Notes: a model not told the origin generated them from the letters alone. Numbered from the stretch's first letter, positions 1 to 9,877 are shown. The stretch: DNA of 64,000 nt from STC-54 sp964504665 (GCA_964504665.1 CAZDEH010000002.1:22502-86501); one strand, 5' to 3'. Translations and numbers: made by a program.

Positions 1-1672
1 ATCTACGGATTAAGTTAAACAAATTTATTATCAAACTAAATGATAATACTAAAGCTAAAACAGAAACCAGATCAAGAAAAAGTTTCAGGTTGGTCTCCCC
101 AAAACCAACTTCAATCAAATGTGAACCGGCGGGAACAGGAAAAGTAATTTGTCCGTAGGGCTTCCCCGGTTCAATAGATATTTCTCGACCATCAATCTTG
201 GCTGTCCAACCCGGGAAAAAATATTTGTAGTAATTTAATAGAAACGGATCTTTTGAGTCAATTATAACTTTACTATTTAATACATTCAGTTTTGTAAGAT
301 TTTTGATCTGACTATCAGGAGACACAAGAGAAAAGTTGTGGGAAGGACGCTCTAATGTATTAATTGGCAAACGGAGGTATTCCTCCTGAGTTGCCATATA
401 TTCCGGACTGGCGACCGGAATCGGAATATACCTATTAATATAGTAGCCGTCTGTCCTACCTAAAAAATCTTGAGGATGAAATTCAAAAGAATTTAATATG
501 ATAATCGTCGGAATTAATAGAATTAATACGTAATTTATCCATTTTAACTTGTCGAAAATAACAAGAAATAAAGGAATTAAAAAAGTTGTAACCATTAAAA
601 ATCTCCATGGAAATTGGAAAAAGGGAAACAGGGGAATTTCTTTCCAGAGGAATGAGGAACGATAATTCATAAAGATTACGGATATCAGGAAAGATGCGCA
701 CAGCCAAACGAAAAGCAGTCTGGACACAAATTTTATTCTCTTCCAGAAAACTACTGCAAAAATTACCGCAAAAACAATTACCGCTATATTTATGGTACCC
801 AAATAAAATGATATTCCATCATATGGACCGGGTACTGAAGCTCCATAACCCCAATATGGAGTAATAAGTTGCCTTAGAGTTGGAAAGTGATCTTCAAAAT
901 TAAAAACAGTATCATACTTCATTAAGGGACTATCTAAAAGCGCTGGTAACCAAAAATAAATCGATCCTAGCAATCCTAATGATAAAGATAAAGATAATCT
1001 TTTGAGGGAAATGATTTTATTTCTAGAGATAGCTACACACATTATTCCCCAAATTAATGCAAAAGGTATAAACATATAGGTCGCAATATTATGTGAAAGA
1101 ATCAAACCTACTAAAGACAAACCACCTATTCCTGCCCATCTCCAATCTTTTGTTTGATCATTACCGTATGTCAATTTTACAATCGATAAAATAATTAAGG
1201 GGAAAAATATAAAGGCAACCGATTCCCCTATCGCCCCCCTTAAATAAATGTCAACGGCTCGATAAGGAGTATAGACATACAAAATTGCTCCAGTTATACC
1301 GATTAATCTGCTAGAAAATACTCTGAGTAAAGCGTACATTGAAAAAGATGACAGTATAATACTGAAAAGAAACACACCCTTAATAGCATCAACAAAACTA
1401 AGACCAATTAAATGTAGTGCTTCACCAATATAAAAAGGTAAGGGAAATACAAAATTAAATAATGGATATCCAAAACCAAAACTTAGATCAGGAACGAAAC
1501 GGGGAGGAATCTGACCCATTTTTACAGCTTGATCCATTTGGTGTAACCAAGCAATATGTATATCATCAGATGCTCCATAGAATCCGGGCACAAAAAGAGC
1601 AGCAATGGCGGGCCAACAAAGTAAGAAAATAATTACTATGTCAATTTTTGATAATAAGGACAATAATTTCAT
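1..1672 (-). CDS. PTPS-related (PF10131-like) membrane protein, C-terminus cut by window edge
   Basis: Open from an ATG at 1672 to the window edge with no stop, so the C-terminal end is missing. The protein is a multi-pass membrane protein with an early extracytoplasmic loop carrying an acidic motif (ASDDIHIAW), then PPRFVPDLSFGFGYPLFN, about ten further hydrophobic segments, and a final loop (FFPGWTAKIDGREI) typical of the small C-terminal beta domain of PF10131/YfhO-like proteins. Family members are annotated as '6-pyruvoyl-tetrahydropterin synthase-related', but the topology is GT-C glycosyltransferase-like. Two paralogs lie at 22926-24647 and 24640-26349. Its start overlaps the stop of the upstream gene at 1669, so it is the last visible gene of the leftward operon starting near 9819. 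Substrate unknown. Confidence 0.85.
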   Translation of the reverse strand, partial: MKLLSLLSKIDIVIIFLLCWPAIAALFVPGFYGASDDIHIAWLHQMDQAVKMGQIPPRFVPDLSFGFGYPLFNFVFPLPFYIGEALHLIGLSFVDAIKGVFLFSIILSSFSMYALLRVFSSRLIGITGAILYVYTPYRAVDIYLRGAIGESVAFIFFPLIILSIVKLTYGNDQTKDWRWAGIGGLSLVGLILSHNIATYMFIPFALIWGIMCVAISRNKIISLKRLSLSLSLGLLGSIYFWLPALLDSPLMKYDTVFNFEDHFPTLRQLITPYWGYGASVPGPYDGISFYLGTINIAVIVFAVIFAVVFWKRIKFVSRLLFVWLCASFLISVIFMNYRSSFLWKEIPLFPFFQFPWRFLMVTTFLIPLFLVIFDKLKWINYVLILLIPTIIILNSFEFHPQDFLGRTDGYYINRYIPIPVASPEYMATQEEYLRLPINTLERPSHNFSLVSPDSQIKNLTKLNVLNSKVIIDSKDPFLLNYYKYFFPGWTAKIDGREISIEPGKPYGQITFPVPAGSHLIEVGFGETNLKLFLDLVSVLALVLSFSLIINLFNLIRR

Positions 1673-3678
1673 TGTTTATCTTTGAGATAAATTTGATCTC
1701 TGGTTAAACCTTTAGTATATGAAAAAATTGGACCGTAATCTCCGTCAATTACTTTACTAAGAGATAAAAATTGGTAAAAATAATATAGGAAAATAATATT
1801 AGAAATGATAAAACAGGAAAAAATTATACTTACTATAGTTTTTAACAATTTAGTTTTCGCTAAATAATAACAACCACTAAAAGAAATTGCATATATCGTC
1901 ACAACTATCGGAATTAAAATAACAAAATAATGCATATACGGGGTAGTTCTGGTCACAAAATAAAGAAGCGGAATGAAAGTTACGTAAAGAACTAGGAAAA
2001 GATATTCGCGTTTTTTAGTAATTATAAAAAATACACCCACCAAAGGAATTATAAAACTGCTTAAAAATAGATGCTTCAAAGTGTTTAAAAACGGGAAGAA
2101 AGAAATAAAATCATCATAATTATTACCTAAAATAAAATGATAGCCCTGCCCATTCATCAGCTGAAAAGGTCTGATAAAAGCATAAATATCAAAAGAACGG
2201 ATTGTTTGTTGATATTTGAAGAAAGCGTCACAGTCGGGACAAACAGGATTGGCTGTTAGCTGAAAGATCACGTAGGGAATGGCCGGTATTAAGCCTATCA
2301 GAATCCCGATCATCGCCTGCCAAAGATTAATCTTAATTCTGAGGATTATAAAGATAAATATGGTGGATAATATCAAAAATAATCCGGAAGCATGAAGTTG
2401 AATTAGTAATACAAGCAGAATAAATAAAGGTGTCGTAAACTTCGTCTTCTTTTTTAGAATTATTTCATGAAGTAGAGCGAAAAAAGGTAGAAACAACAGA
2501 AGAATTAAATCTTGAGCCCATATTTTACGGGAAAAGATAATTGCCCAAGGAGAAAAAGCTAATAAAAATGAGGCGAATATTGCAGTGACTGGATCATAAT
2601 ATCTTTTAATAAAAATGTAAAAAATTGGTACTAATATTGTATTGATTAAAGCTATCAAGAAACTGATAAATTGAGGATCACGGGAAAAAATAGCTAGTAA
2701 GACTACCAGATAATTAAACAGCGGAAAATTATGCACTCCAATCCCCGATATTAAACCTCTTTGAATGATGTAAGGGTTTATAAAAAATTGCACTGTTTGA
2801 TAAACAGTAGTTGCCTCATCTAATTTAAATTCAATTAAGTCTAAAAACAATATCCTAAAAAAAGCAGCCCCCAATAAACTACATGTAATCCAAAAAAATG
2901 ATTTTTTGCCTACACCCAACTTGATGATTAATTGAATTAAGAAATAGCTTATTAAACCGTGATATTTCTTGGCAGAATCATGCAAGAATACACCAGTCTG
3001 TTGATTTACTCCTGATTTCCCTTCAGCATGCTCTACTATAACCTCTGGCAGAAAACCAACTTTCAGACCCATAAACCTAACTTGTCTGCACAGTTCTAAA
3101 TCTTCAAAGTACATAAAATATTTTTCATTAAATCCCCCCACTTTTTGAAATAATTCTTTTTTGATAATCATACAGGCACCAATAACACTTTCTACTTCGC
3201 AAAGTGTTTTGCAGTTTGGTGAATAAAAATCATACTCGCCTTTTTTGCCTAAGATATATTCTTTAAATGCATTAAATACTGTTGGTAGATTGCGTACACG
3301 AGCTTGTAATAAACCATCAGGATACATTAATTTTGGACCGATTATTCCAAACTCAGGATTTTTCTCTAAAATTATCTTTAATCTATTCAGAGAATATTTT
3401 TGGATTATCTCAGTATCAGGATTTAGAAAAATGAAATACTCCCCTATTGCCGATTTTACTCCGAGATTATTTGCCTTAGCAAAACCTAAATTAGTACTTG
3501 CTTTTATCAATTTCACTCTTTTACCGAATTCTTGGACAATTTCACAGGTAATATCTTCTGAATTATTATCTACAACAATAACTTCACAACCCGATGAAAA
3601 CTTAATAATTGAATCTATGCAAGCTTTAATAGTGCTAGCACTATTAAAGGTGACTATAACAACACTAATCCTATTCAT
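1669..3678 (-). CDS. GT2 glycosyltransferase fused to a GT-C-like membrane domain
   Basis: 669 residues. Residues 1-230 are a GT2 (GT-A fold) domain of rhamnosyltransferase type: SVVIVTFNS at the start, VVDNNSED near 37, the nucleotide-sugar/metal motif NPDTE at 86-90, and FEDLELC near 191. Residues 243-669 are a multi-pass membrane domain. Its first outer loop carries an acidic pair (KLDEATT, D287-E288), as in the ArnT/PMT family, followed by repeated hydrophobic helices. The usual GT2 family length is about 280-300, so the C-terminal 420 residues are a genuine second module, not a read-through; the frame is open and uninterrupted. It sits between GT4 and PTPS-related genes and overlaps both by a few bases. 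A coupled cytoplasmic plus extracytoplasmic transferase is inferred; the sugars are unknown. Confidence 0.85.
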   Translation of the reverse strand: MNRISVVIVTFNSASTIKACIDSIIKFSSGCEVIVVDNNSEDITCEIVQEFGKRVKLIKASTNLGFAKANNLGVKSAIGEYFIFLNPDTEIIQKYSLNRLKIILEKNPEFGIIGPKLMYPDGLLQARVRNLPTVFNAFKEYILGKKGEYDFYSPNCKTLCEVESVIGACMIIKKELFQKVGGFNEKYFMYFEDLELCRQVRFMGLKVGFLPEVIVEHAEGKSGVNQQTGVFLHDSAKKYHGLISYFLIQLIIKLGVGKKSFFWITCSLLGAAFFRILFLDLIEFKLDEATTVYQTVQFFINPYIIQRGLISGIGVHNFPLFNYLVVLLAIFSRDPQFISFLIALINTILVPIFYIFIKRYYDPVTAIFASFLLAFSPWAIIFSRKIWAQDLILLLFLPFFALLHEIILKKKTKFTTPLFILLVLLIQLHASGLFLILSTIFIFIILRIKINLWQAMIGILIGLIPAIPYVIFQLTANPVCPDCDAFFKYQQTIRSFDIYAFIRPFQLMNGQGYHFILGNNYDDFISFFPFLNTLKHLFLSSFIIPLVGVFFIITKKREYLFLVLYVTFIPLLYFVTRTTPYMHYFVILIPIVVTIYAISFSGCYYLAKTKLLKTIVSIIFSCFIISNIIFLYYFYQFLSLSKVIDGDYGPIFSYTKGLTRDQIYLKDKQ

Positions 3679-4765
3679 GTAAAGATTTTACTAACTTCAA
3701 CAGATTAGATTGAAAGCTCTTTTTTGAAAAAAGTTTACTTCTATCTATCGCATTTTCCGATAATTTTATCCACAAATTATGATCTTTGGTAAGAATCACA
3801 GTGAAATCTTTTAATTCATTAATCTGATTCCATAAAAATCCGGAAATTTTATTTTCCACTATCTCAGTTTGCCCTCCCTTATTAATTACAACAGGCACAC
3901 AACCTCCTGCCATTGCTTCTACAGTGGAGATCCCAAAGTGCTCCATTCGAGTAGGATCTCCTTCTCCAAATCCTGCAGCATGCCAATAAATACTTGCCTC
4001 TCCATAAAGCTGAACTAAATCTTTGAAGGGACAGTTTGGATAAAATTCTACTGGCAAATCTCTTGCTAAATCTTTTAGTTCCTGAATATAATCTTCACTT
4101 CCATCTATTGATCCCGCTAAGTGTAAACTCCATCCTGGTATCTGTTTGGTGTTGTACAATTCTGTAAAAACGCTAATCATCTCCTCGTGTTTCTTAGATT
4201 TAGAAAAACTGGAAAATCTTCCAACAGACAGTATCTGCTTTTTTTTAAGAAGAGGAGAAAATTCTTCTATCCCTACTGGCGGGTAAAGAACTTGAGTTTT
4301 AACTGGCCATTCTTTTTCAATATAGCTTTGTGTAAATTTTGAATTGCAAATAGCTAAATCCCAGCTAGATAATTTCTTTTTACCCCAAAAATTATCAGTA
4401 GTAGTATTTTTAAAAGGAACTTGAAAATGAAGAATATTTTTTTTTGCTGTTGAATAAAAAATACTCCCATCTGTTAAATAGAAAAGAAGGTCATATTTTC
4501 TTAGGAAAAATACTTTTCCTAAAAAACCTGCNNNNNNNNNNTCAATAACACTGCCATGATCATAGATTTGAGCGATTTTTGAAAGATCTAAATGAAAACG
4601 TGATGCAAGATTGTTTTTAACTTGTTCTGTGATTGAACTTTGTAGATGTTGATCAAGTAATAAATCAACTTTATGATCTGAGGACAAAATCTCAGCAATC
4701 GTTAGCATATAACGTTCACCACCACCAAAGCTATCAAGATATGGAGTATAAATACCGACTCTCAT
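3671..4765 (-). CDS. GT4 family glycosyltransferase (contains a 10-N gap)
   Basis: 364 codons including a run of ten N near residue 77. GT-B fold enzyme transferring a sugar from a nucleotide donor at the inner membrane face. The N-terminal Rossmann half has the Gly-rich loop YLDSFGGGERYML. The C-terminal half has SVGRFS, a KKHEEMISVF segment, and the donor-binding EX7E-like block HFGISTVEAMAGGCVPVV with GGQTEIVE after it. The insert GDPTRMEHFG resembles ALG11-like members. Both flanks of the gap are in the same frame, so the 10-N length happens to preserve reading; the residues there are unknown. ATGA-type overlap with the gene at 4762 and an 8-nt overlap downstream point to translational coupling. 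Confidence 0.88.
   Translation of the reverse strand: MRVGIYTPYLDSFGGGERYMLTIAEILSSDHKVDLLLDQHLQSSITEQVKNNLASRFHLDLSKIAQIYDHGSVIXXXXAGFLGKVFFLRKYDLLFYLTDGSIFYSTAKKNILHFQVPFKNTTTDNFWGKKKLSSWDLAICNSKFTQSYIEKEWPVKTQVLYPPVGIEEFSPLLKKKQILSVGRFSSFSKSKKHEEMISVFTELYNTKQIPGWSLHLAGSIDGSEDYIQELKDLARDLPVEFYPNCPFKDLVQLYGEASIYWHAAGFGEGDPTRMEHFGISTVEAMAGGCVPVVINKGGQTEIVENKISGFLWNQINELKDFTVILTKDHNLWIKLSENAIDRSKLFSKKSFQSNLLKLVKSLHE
4532..4541. other. assembly gap (10 N)
   Basis: Run of ten N inside the GT4 gene. The reading frame is the same on both sides, so the estimated length is at least consistent modulo 3. Confidence 0.99.
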
Positions 4766-5568
4766 CTAGAAGTTAAATTTTCCTCAATCAATTTATGATC
4801 AATATCATTGTAAACCTGATCTAAAGATTTAGGCTGTTGCATTTCCCATAACCTAATATAAGTTGTTAACAAACTAAAGGTTTGCAAAATTGCATCTATA
4901 GTCCCAATTGAACCAGCAAAAAATCCCCGCCTGATGATACCTTGATAAAAAAGTTCTGTGAATAAAATCCTTAAAAATCTCCACCCGGACATCTTTGGGT
5001 GATGAGCGTCAAAGCGTAATTTAGCATCGATTTTAGACCATTGCAGATTCTTTAAAATAATTTGATCAACATTCCGGTGAGTCAAGTGTAAAAAAGAATT
5101 TTTGGTATATCCAAGTTTTCCTTTAAATTCCATATGCTCATGCACCTCACCCACCCATTTTATAAAATCTTCTTTTTTAACTAATCTAATCACCCAATCA
5201 GGCCAAAAAGACCCATATTTTTGCTCAGAACCAAATATAATATTTCTTCTGGAAATTGCATACGCAGAATATTGATCTTTTAGAATTAACTTCAGAATCT
5301 CACTTTTTAATGGTTCCAGCACTCTTTCATCGGCATCAATATATAAAATCCAGTCACCTGATGACTTAGACATTGCCCATTCTTTTTGATTGACATAATT
5401 ATCAAACTCCCGCTGATAGATTTTTGCTCCAAATTTTTTAGCAATTTCAATAGTTTTATCTGAACTGTTTGAATCAACAACAATTATTTCATCAACCCAT
5501 TTGATTGACTGCAAACAGGCTTTAATTCTTTCTTCTTCGTTTTTTGTTAAAACAATCGCTGATATCAC
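4762..5568 (-). CDS. GT2 glycosyltransferase, WaaE/KdtX-like
   Basis: 268 residues. Starts with SAIVLTKNEEERIKACLQS and has VVDSNSSDKT and the DxD-type metal motif YIDADERV near residue 95, then the WaaE-like block FWPDWVIRLVKK and GEVHEHMEF. This subfamily adds beta-linked hexoses in LPS core or surface glycans from UDP-sugars in the cytoplasm. There is no long hydrophobic segment except a weak one near 205-235. It overlaps neighbours by 4 nt on both sides (ATGA junctions), so it is translated as part of one operon. A paralog lies at 8920-9819. Donor and acceptor cannot be told from sequence. Confidence 0.88.
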   Translation of the reverse strand: MISAIVLTKNEEERIKACLQSIKWVDEIIVVDSNSSDKTIEIAKKFGAKIYQREFDNYVNQKEWAMSKSSGDWILYIDADERVLEPLKSEILKLILKDQYSAYAISRRNIIFGSEQKYGSFWPDWVIRLVKKEDFIKWVGEVHEHMEFKGKLGYTKNSFLHLTHRNVDQIILKNLQWSKIDAKLRFDAHHPKMSGWRFLRILFTELFYQGIIRRGFFAGSIGTIDAILQTFSLLTTYIRLWEMQQPKSLDQVYNDIDHKLIEENLTSR

Positions 5569-6416
5569 TTAACAAACCTCCCTTTTCCAAAATTATCTAT
5601 TAAAAAATCAAATAAAGCCAGTCTTCTTATTGGATTTAAAATATTTCTTAATCCTTCTCGAAATAATGCAAATCTAGTTCTAAATGGTAAAAATTTAGAA
5701 GCAAAGAGCATTCGGTTGCGGGTAATAAAATAATCCTGCAAAGACGAACCCAGACCGGCTGACTTGGCATTTTCATGATATACTATGGCTCTTGGATTGT
5801 ATAAAATTTTAAATCCCATTTTTTTTGCTCTGTAACAAAAATCCATATCTTCTAGATACATAAAATATTTTTCATCAAACAAACCAATTTTCTTAAAAAC
5901 ACCGCTTTTTACAAACATCGCTCCTCCGGTTACAAACTCTGTTGCTTCGATCTTATCATATTGCCCTTCATCTTTTTCATCAACACCTTTATGACCCCCT
6001 AATACATTTGCCAAATCCAAAATTCCTCCTGCATACCAAATCGTTTCCTTATCATTAAAAATAATTTTTGGACCAACTATTCCTGCTCGTCCTTTTTCAG
6101 ACTCAGCCACTAAGCTACTAATAGCCATTTTTGTTACTTCCGTATCTGGGTTAAGAATGAATATATAATCTGCACCATGATCTATTGCTTTCTTAATACC
6201 TAAATTATTACCACCAGTATATCCCAAGTTATCTCTGCTTTGAATAAATACTATATCTTTCATGTTTTTAATTTCTTTTGCTATTCCATCTTCTGAATTA
6301 TTATCAACAACAATAATTTCGATATTTTGGTAGTCAGATTTTTTAACTGACTGTATACACCAAAGTGCTTCTTTTTTAACTTTATAGTTCAGGATAACTA
6401 CGATCACTTTTTTCAT
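5565..6416 (-). CDS. GT2 glycosyltransferase, rhamnosyltransferase-like
   Basis: 283 residues, the normal length for the family. Motifs in order: VIVVILNYKVKKEALWC, VVDNNSEDG, GYTGGNNLGI, the donor motif NPDTEVTK near 90, GGAMFVKSGVF, YLEDMDFCYRAK, and VYHENAKSAGLG near 215. These match the rhamnosyl-/galactofuranosyl-type GT2 group closest to the N-terminal domain of the fusion at 1669-3678. The two may act on the same glycan, but that is inference. The start ATG lies 17 nt after the upstream YfhO-family gene, and the stop overlaps the next gene by 4 nt. Confidence 0.88.
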   Translation of the reverse strand: MKKVIVVILNYKVKKEALWCIQSVKKSDYQNIEIIVVDNNSEDGIAKEIKNMKDIVFIQSRDNLGYTGGNNLGIKKAIDHGADYIFILNPDTEVTKMAISSLVAESEKGRAGIVGPKIIFNDKETIWYAGGILDLANVLGGHKGVDEKDEGQYDKIEATEFVTGGAMFVKSGVFKKIGLFDEKYFMYLEDMDFCYRAKKMGFKILYNPRAIVYHENAKSAGLGSSLQDYFITRNRMLFASKFLPFRTRFALFREGLRNILNPIRRLALFDFLIDNFGKGRFVK

Positions 6417-6433
6417 TGATTATGATCTTCTTT

Positions 6434-8905
6434 CTATAACTGTTGCCTTTTCTTGATAAAACTCACTATCCCAAAACCAACTAAAATAATCAAGCTTAAT
6501 AAAGAAATTACTAACCCTATTTTAAAACTTTCCGGTTGGTATTTTAATTCCACAATATGTTCCCCTTTTGGGACTTTTACAGCCGTCAAAGCTAAGTTAG
6601 CTTTGTACAAAGTAGTCTTCTCCCCATCAACAAAAGCTTGCCAACCGGGATAAAATGCTTTAGATATATTTAAAAAATTTTCTTTTGGTGTTGACACTTT
6701 AAACTGCGTAAAAAGAGGTAAATCCTTTACGACAGCAACATAACCAACACTTTCATTATAGTAATTGATATCTGAACAATTAATCAACATCAGTTTACGG
6801 GGGTTGTAATTTTTTTGAAAAAGTTTTTTAACGATTTCGTCTTCAGAATCCATACACTCAGTATTTTGACTAAACCAACCAAGCCCTAAATTAGTAGTAT
6901 TCTCGATAATCCTCACCGTTCCGAAATTATAAAATTCTTTAAATTTAGAAGTTAAAAACTTACCAAACGGCTCACCATGTTTGTCTGGATAAGCCCCAGG
7001 TATGTTTCTATTAATAACCGCTATGTATTTTACATCAAGAGTATCGTAAAGAACTGAAGAAGGATCAGCAATATCAATATATCTTGAGTACTGTCCTAAT
7101 TTTTCGTTATTTATAAGAACCATATATTTTGCAGTTAACAAAGGAACAAGGGTGTTTTGGCCAGAAGCAGCCTTTAACCCATACGGGTACCAAGTATTAG
7201 AAGGAAAAATTTCTCCTCTCTCTTTATCAAACCGATGATATCCAAGATTATTTTTTAGAGTCGTTATTACCTCCGTTTCAGGATAAAATATTCTTGCAGG
7301 AGTAAAAACAATATACTTATTAGTTGATTGCATAATACCTAGTATAAGGAGTATAAATATAATTCCTAAGAATATACGTGAAGAAAACTTAATAAAGATA
7401 AATGAGATGGCAGTAAATAACATTGTCACAAAAGGAATCAAAGAATTACGTAAAGCAATTTGATGGTTGTTTAGTTCGGTAGTTATTCCTCTTATTATTT
7501 TTTCTCCTTGAAACCCAATATCTGGATATTTATTTTCTCCAATTTTCAAAAAATTATCTGTGGATAAATTCATATTACTTAAGTAAATCTTCGAGAGTAA
7601 TAACCCTCCAATAATACCCATAAGGATAGCAATCGGGAGAATTAATTCAAAAAATCTGTATCTCTTATTAATGATTAATTCATTAAGTTGTTTGGCAGCC
7701 AAAACGGTCGCAGATAAATCGAAAACAAAAAGAATCCTTGCTGCAACTGCAGATTTTAAGCCTAAGAAATTTCTCTCTGAAATAAGGTAATGACTTAAAC
7801 TATTATCTGTTGCTAACAATAAGCTTAAGAGTATAAAAATATAAAATATTAAATACCTCTTAACAAAAGTGGCTTTTGTTAACAATCCTATTATGAATAA
7901 GAAAAGCGTTACTATTGGTAGAGAAAAGGCAAAGTTATCATAGCTACCACTACCCCAATAATTACCGGTAGCTGGGTTACCAAAAAAATCCGGAATAAAT
8001 AGAGTAAGAATATGTTTAAAGGGGAGGAATTGAATACTTCCGGCTGAAGCCGTAACATCATCAAACCTGATTGATAGACTTAATGCTTCTAAACCCGGTA
8101 ATAATTGGACTGCTGACAATGCTATTCCACTAATTAAACCTATACCATAAAGAGTAGCCTTTACAGGCCAATGGGATAAATCTCCACTAAGTCGGTATAA
8201 AAAATATAAACCACCAAATACTAGTGAAAAAATACTAATCTGAGGATACCCCGAGAAAAGTTGGATGGCAATTACAAGTCCAAGTATAAAAGAAAAAATT
8301 AATTTCCTGGTTTGTATAATTTTCTCAACTAAGAGTAAAATTAGCGGGAAGAAAACTAATGTGTACCCGATGGTATTATATTCCATCCAAACTATCGAAA
8401 AACCGGAGAAACTAAAAGATAATGCACCAAATAATGCAGCAAACTTACTCAAACCTATACTGCGTAAGAATAAAAATGATGCTCCACTAATTAATAACGG
8501 TTGTAAAATTATTTGAATACTCCAGGCAAACTGGGGGGGCATTAAAAAAAATAGAATATTTACTGGATTAAGCAATGCTGCCTGAAAATTAGCCAATAGC
8601 GGAACCCCCAATAAAGAGCTGGGATCCCAAAGAGGTAAAATTCCAGCTTTTATCATCTCAATTCCTAAAATTCTCCAGGGATAAATAATGGAAATAACAT
8701 CTGAAGGAAGTGGGTTTTTTACAGGAACACCCACTACATATTCCCATTTACTATCCAACCACGGATAGTAAGCACCAACTAAAATATCTGAAGGAACAGG
8801 TAATAAACCTTTTACAAAAAAATCCCTAAAGACCAAAAAAACGATAAATAAAATTACCAGTAATGACCAAAACCGATACCCAAATCCCATTATCCGGCTT
8901 TTCAT
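6434..8905 (-). CDS. YfhO family membrane protein (GT-C-like)
   Basis: 823 residues, close to the usual YfhO length (about 850). About a dozen transmembrane helices are followed by an extracytoplasmic C-terminal region and a last helix. The N-terminal outer loop is long and conserved (LPVPSDILVGAYYPW, then GILPLWDPSSLLGVPLLANFQAALLNP), characteristic of PF09586. The C-terminal ectodomain (about 560-790) ends FYPGWQAFVDGEKTTLYKAN, the same Pro-Gly-Trp beta element seen in the PTPS-related proteins of this window. Characterised YfhO proteins in Firmicutes glycosylate lipoteichoic acid from undecaprenyl-phosphate-sugar, so an outside-facing transferase is a reasonable guess. It lies mid-operon with short spacers on both sides. 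Confidence 0.9.
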   Translation of the reverse strand: MKSRIMGFGYRFWSLLVILFIVFLVFRDFFVKGLLPVPSDILVGAYYPWLDSKWEYVVGVPVKNPLPSDVISIIYPWRILGIEMIKAGILPLWDPSSLLGVPLLANFQAALLNPVNILFFLMPPQFAWSIQIILQPLLISGASFLFLRSIGLSKFAALFGALSFSFSGFSIVWMEYNTIGYTLVFFPLILLLVEKIIQTRKLIFSFILGLVIAIQLFSGYPQISIFSLVFGGLYFLYRLSGDLSHWPVKATLYGIGLISGIALSAVQLLPGLEALSLSIRFDDVTASAGSIQFLPFKHILTLFIPDFFGNPATGNYWGSGSYDNFAFSLPIVTLFLFIIGLLTKATFVKRYLIFYIFILLSLLLATDNSLSHYLISERNFLGLKSAVAARILFVFDLSATVLAAKQLNELIINKRYRFFELILPIAILMGIIGGLLLSKIYLSNMNLSTDNFLKIGENKYPDIGFQGEKIIRGITTELNNHQIALRNSLIPFVTMLFTAISFIFIKFSSRIFLGIIFILLILGIMQSTNKYIVFTPARIFYPETEVITTLKNNLGYHRFDKERGEIFPSNTWYPYGLKAASGQNTLVPLLTAKYMVLINNEKLGQYSRYIDIADPSSVLYDTLDVKYIAVINRNIPGAYPDKHGEPFGKFLTSKFKEFYNFGTVRIIENTTNLGLGWFSQNTECMDSEDEIVKKLFQKNYNPRKLMLINCSDINYYNESVGYVAVVKDLPLFTQFKVSTPKENFLNISKAFYPGWQAFVDGEKTTLYKANLALTAVKVPKGEHIVELKYQPESFKIGLVISLLSLIILVGFGIVSFIKKRQQL

Positions 8906-8919
8906 AATTATTATGTAGA

Positions 8920-9819
8920 TTAAATAAGTTTGTTTTTAAAGCGTTGCCAGGTTGAATATAAACGATTGTTAGAAAGATTCCCATATTTAAACCAATATTG
9001 AATTTCTCTACCTGTTTTTTTGCTTTCAGCTACAACCTCTTTAAAACTTAGATTTTGTTCCTTAAATTTCTCTATTTCCCAAACTTTTAAATACATCAGT
9101 AGAAAGGAAAACGATTGTAAAAAACTTAATGCCAACCCATGTAATCCATCTTCAAAGCCTCTGTTAGCAAAATATCTACTTAAAAATTCGCCAACAGGTT
9201 TATGGATTAAATCAATCCAATTAAATTTATATCCGCTTTTAACTAATTCTTCAGATTGGACAGAAGTATAACGATCTATTCGTTTAATAAACTGCGATAT
9301 ACTCTCATAATGATGATGAATAATCGCTAAATCTTCTTCATCATCAAGACGTAAACCCAGCCCTGTTGTTTTAGGCGGTCTGTGTATTTCATCTCCCCAA
9401 ACTACACTGACCTTCCTAAATAATCTAATATTATAATCTGGCCACCACATTGAATTTTTCATCCATTTACCAAAAATAATATTTTGTCTGGGGATTTCCA
9501 CATACGAAATTTCATCAATATCTGCAATTTCCTGCAGTTTTTTTGCTAAATCACTAGATATTTCTTCATCCGGATCCAAAATCAATACCCAGTTATTTGA
9601 GGCTTGGGAAATATTAAAATTACGAGCCAATTCAACATATTTTTTGGGGCTATGAAAAACTACTTTTGCACCCATTCCCCGAGCTACTTCTGCTGTTTTA
9701 TCACAAGAGTGCATATCGCAAACAACAATTTCATCTGCCCATTTTACAGATTCAAGACATCTGGCAATGTTTTTTTCATCATTAATGGTATTAATTACCA
9801 CAGAAATCTTTTTACCCAT
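8920..9819 (-). CDS. GT2 glycosyltransferase, WaaE/KdtX-like
   Basis: 299 residues, first gene of the leftward operon 9819 to 1. Motifs: ISVVINTINDEKNIARCLES, VVCDMHSCDKTAEVA (CDMHS variant), the metal motif ILDPDEEISS near 100, and WWPDYNIRLFRK followed by GDEIHRPP. It is a paralog of 4762-5568. Inside it, GLGLRLDDEEDLAIIHHHYES matches the acceptor-side region of WaaE-like enzymes. The ATG was chosen because a good -10 box (TAAGAT) sits 6 nt upstream with TTTACA 17 nt further on, which leaves no room for a longer protein. Sugar specificity unknown. Confidence 0.88.
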   Translation of the reverse strand: MGKKISVVINTINDEKNIARCLESVKWADEIVVCDMHSCDKTAEVARGMGAKVVFHSPKKYVELARNFNISQASNNWVLILDPDEEISSDLAKKLQEIADIDEISYVEIPRQNIIFGKWMKNSMWWPDYNIRLFRKVSVVWGDEIHRPPKTTGLGLRLDDEEDLAIIHHHYESISQFIKRIDRYTSVQSEELVKSGYKFNWIDLIHKPVGEFLSRYFANRGFEDGLHGLALSFLQSFSFLLMYLKVWEIEKFKEQNLSFKEVVAESKKTGREIQYWFKYGNLSNNRLYSTWQRFKNKLI

Positions 9820-9825
9820 ACCTAA

Positions 9826-9854
9826 ATCTTACTAATTACCACGCCATATGTAAA
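9826..9854 (-). promoter_or_regulatory. promoter for leftward glycan operon (leaderless)
   Basis: On the minus strand TTTACA (9854-9849) is separated by 17 nt from TAAGAT (9831-9826), and the ATG follows after 6 nt. Transcription would begin at or next to the start codon. Inferred from sequence only. Confidence 0.6.
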
Positions 9855-9871
9855 TCGGGGTTCTTTTCCAA

Positions 9872-9877
9872 TATAAT
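9872..9877 (+). promoter_or_regulatory. -10 box TATAAT for the rightward GT-C pair
   Basis: Perfect TATAAT ending 8 nt before the ATG at 9886. The -35 at 17-nt spacing is poor. It is divergent from the leftward operon promoter in the same 66-nt space. Confidence 0.55.

Noticed and set aside
3245..3682. Plus-strand 145-codon open frame opposite the GT2-GT-C gene
   Set aside because: Antisense shadow of a well-supported GT2 domain; no promoter, no family likeness.
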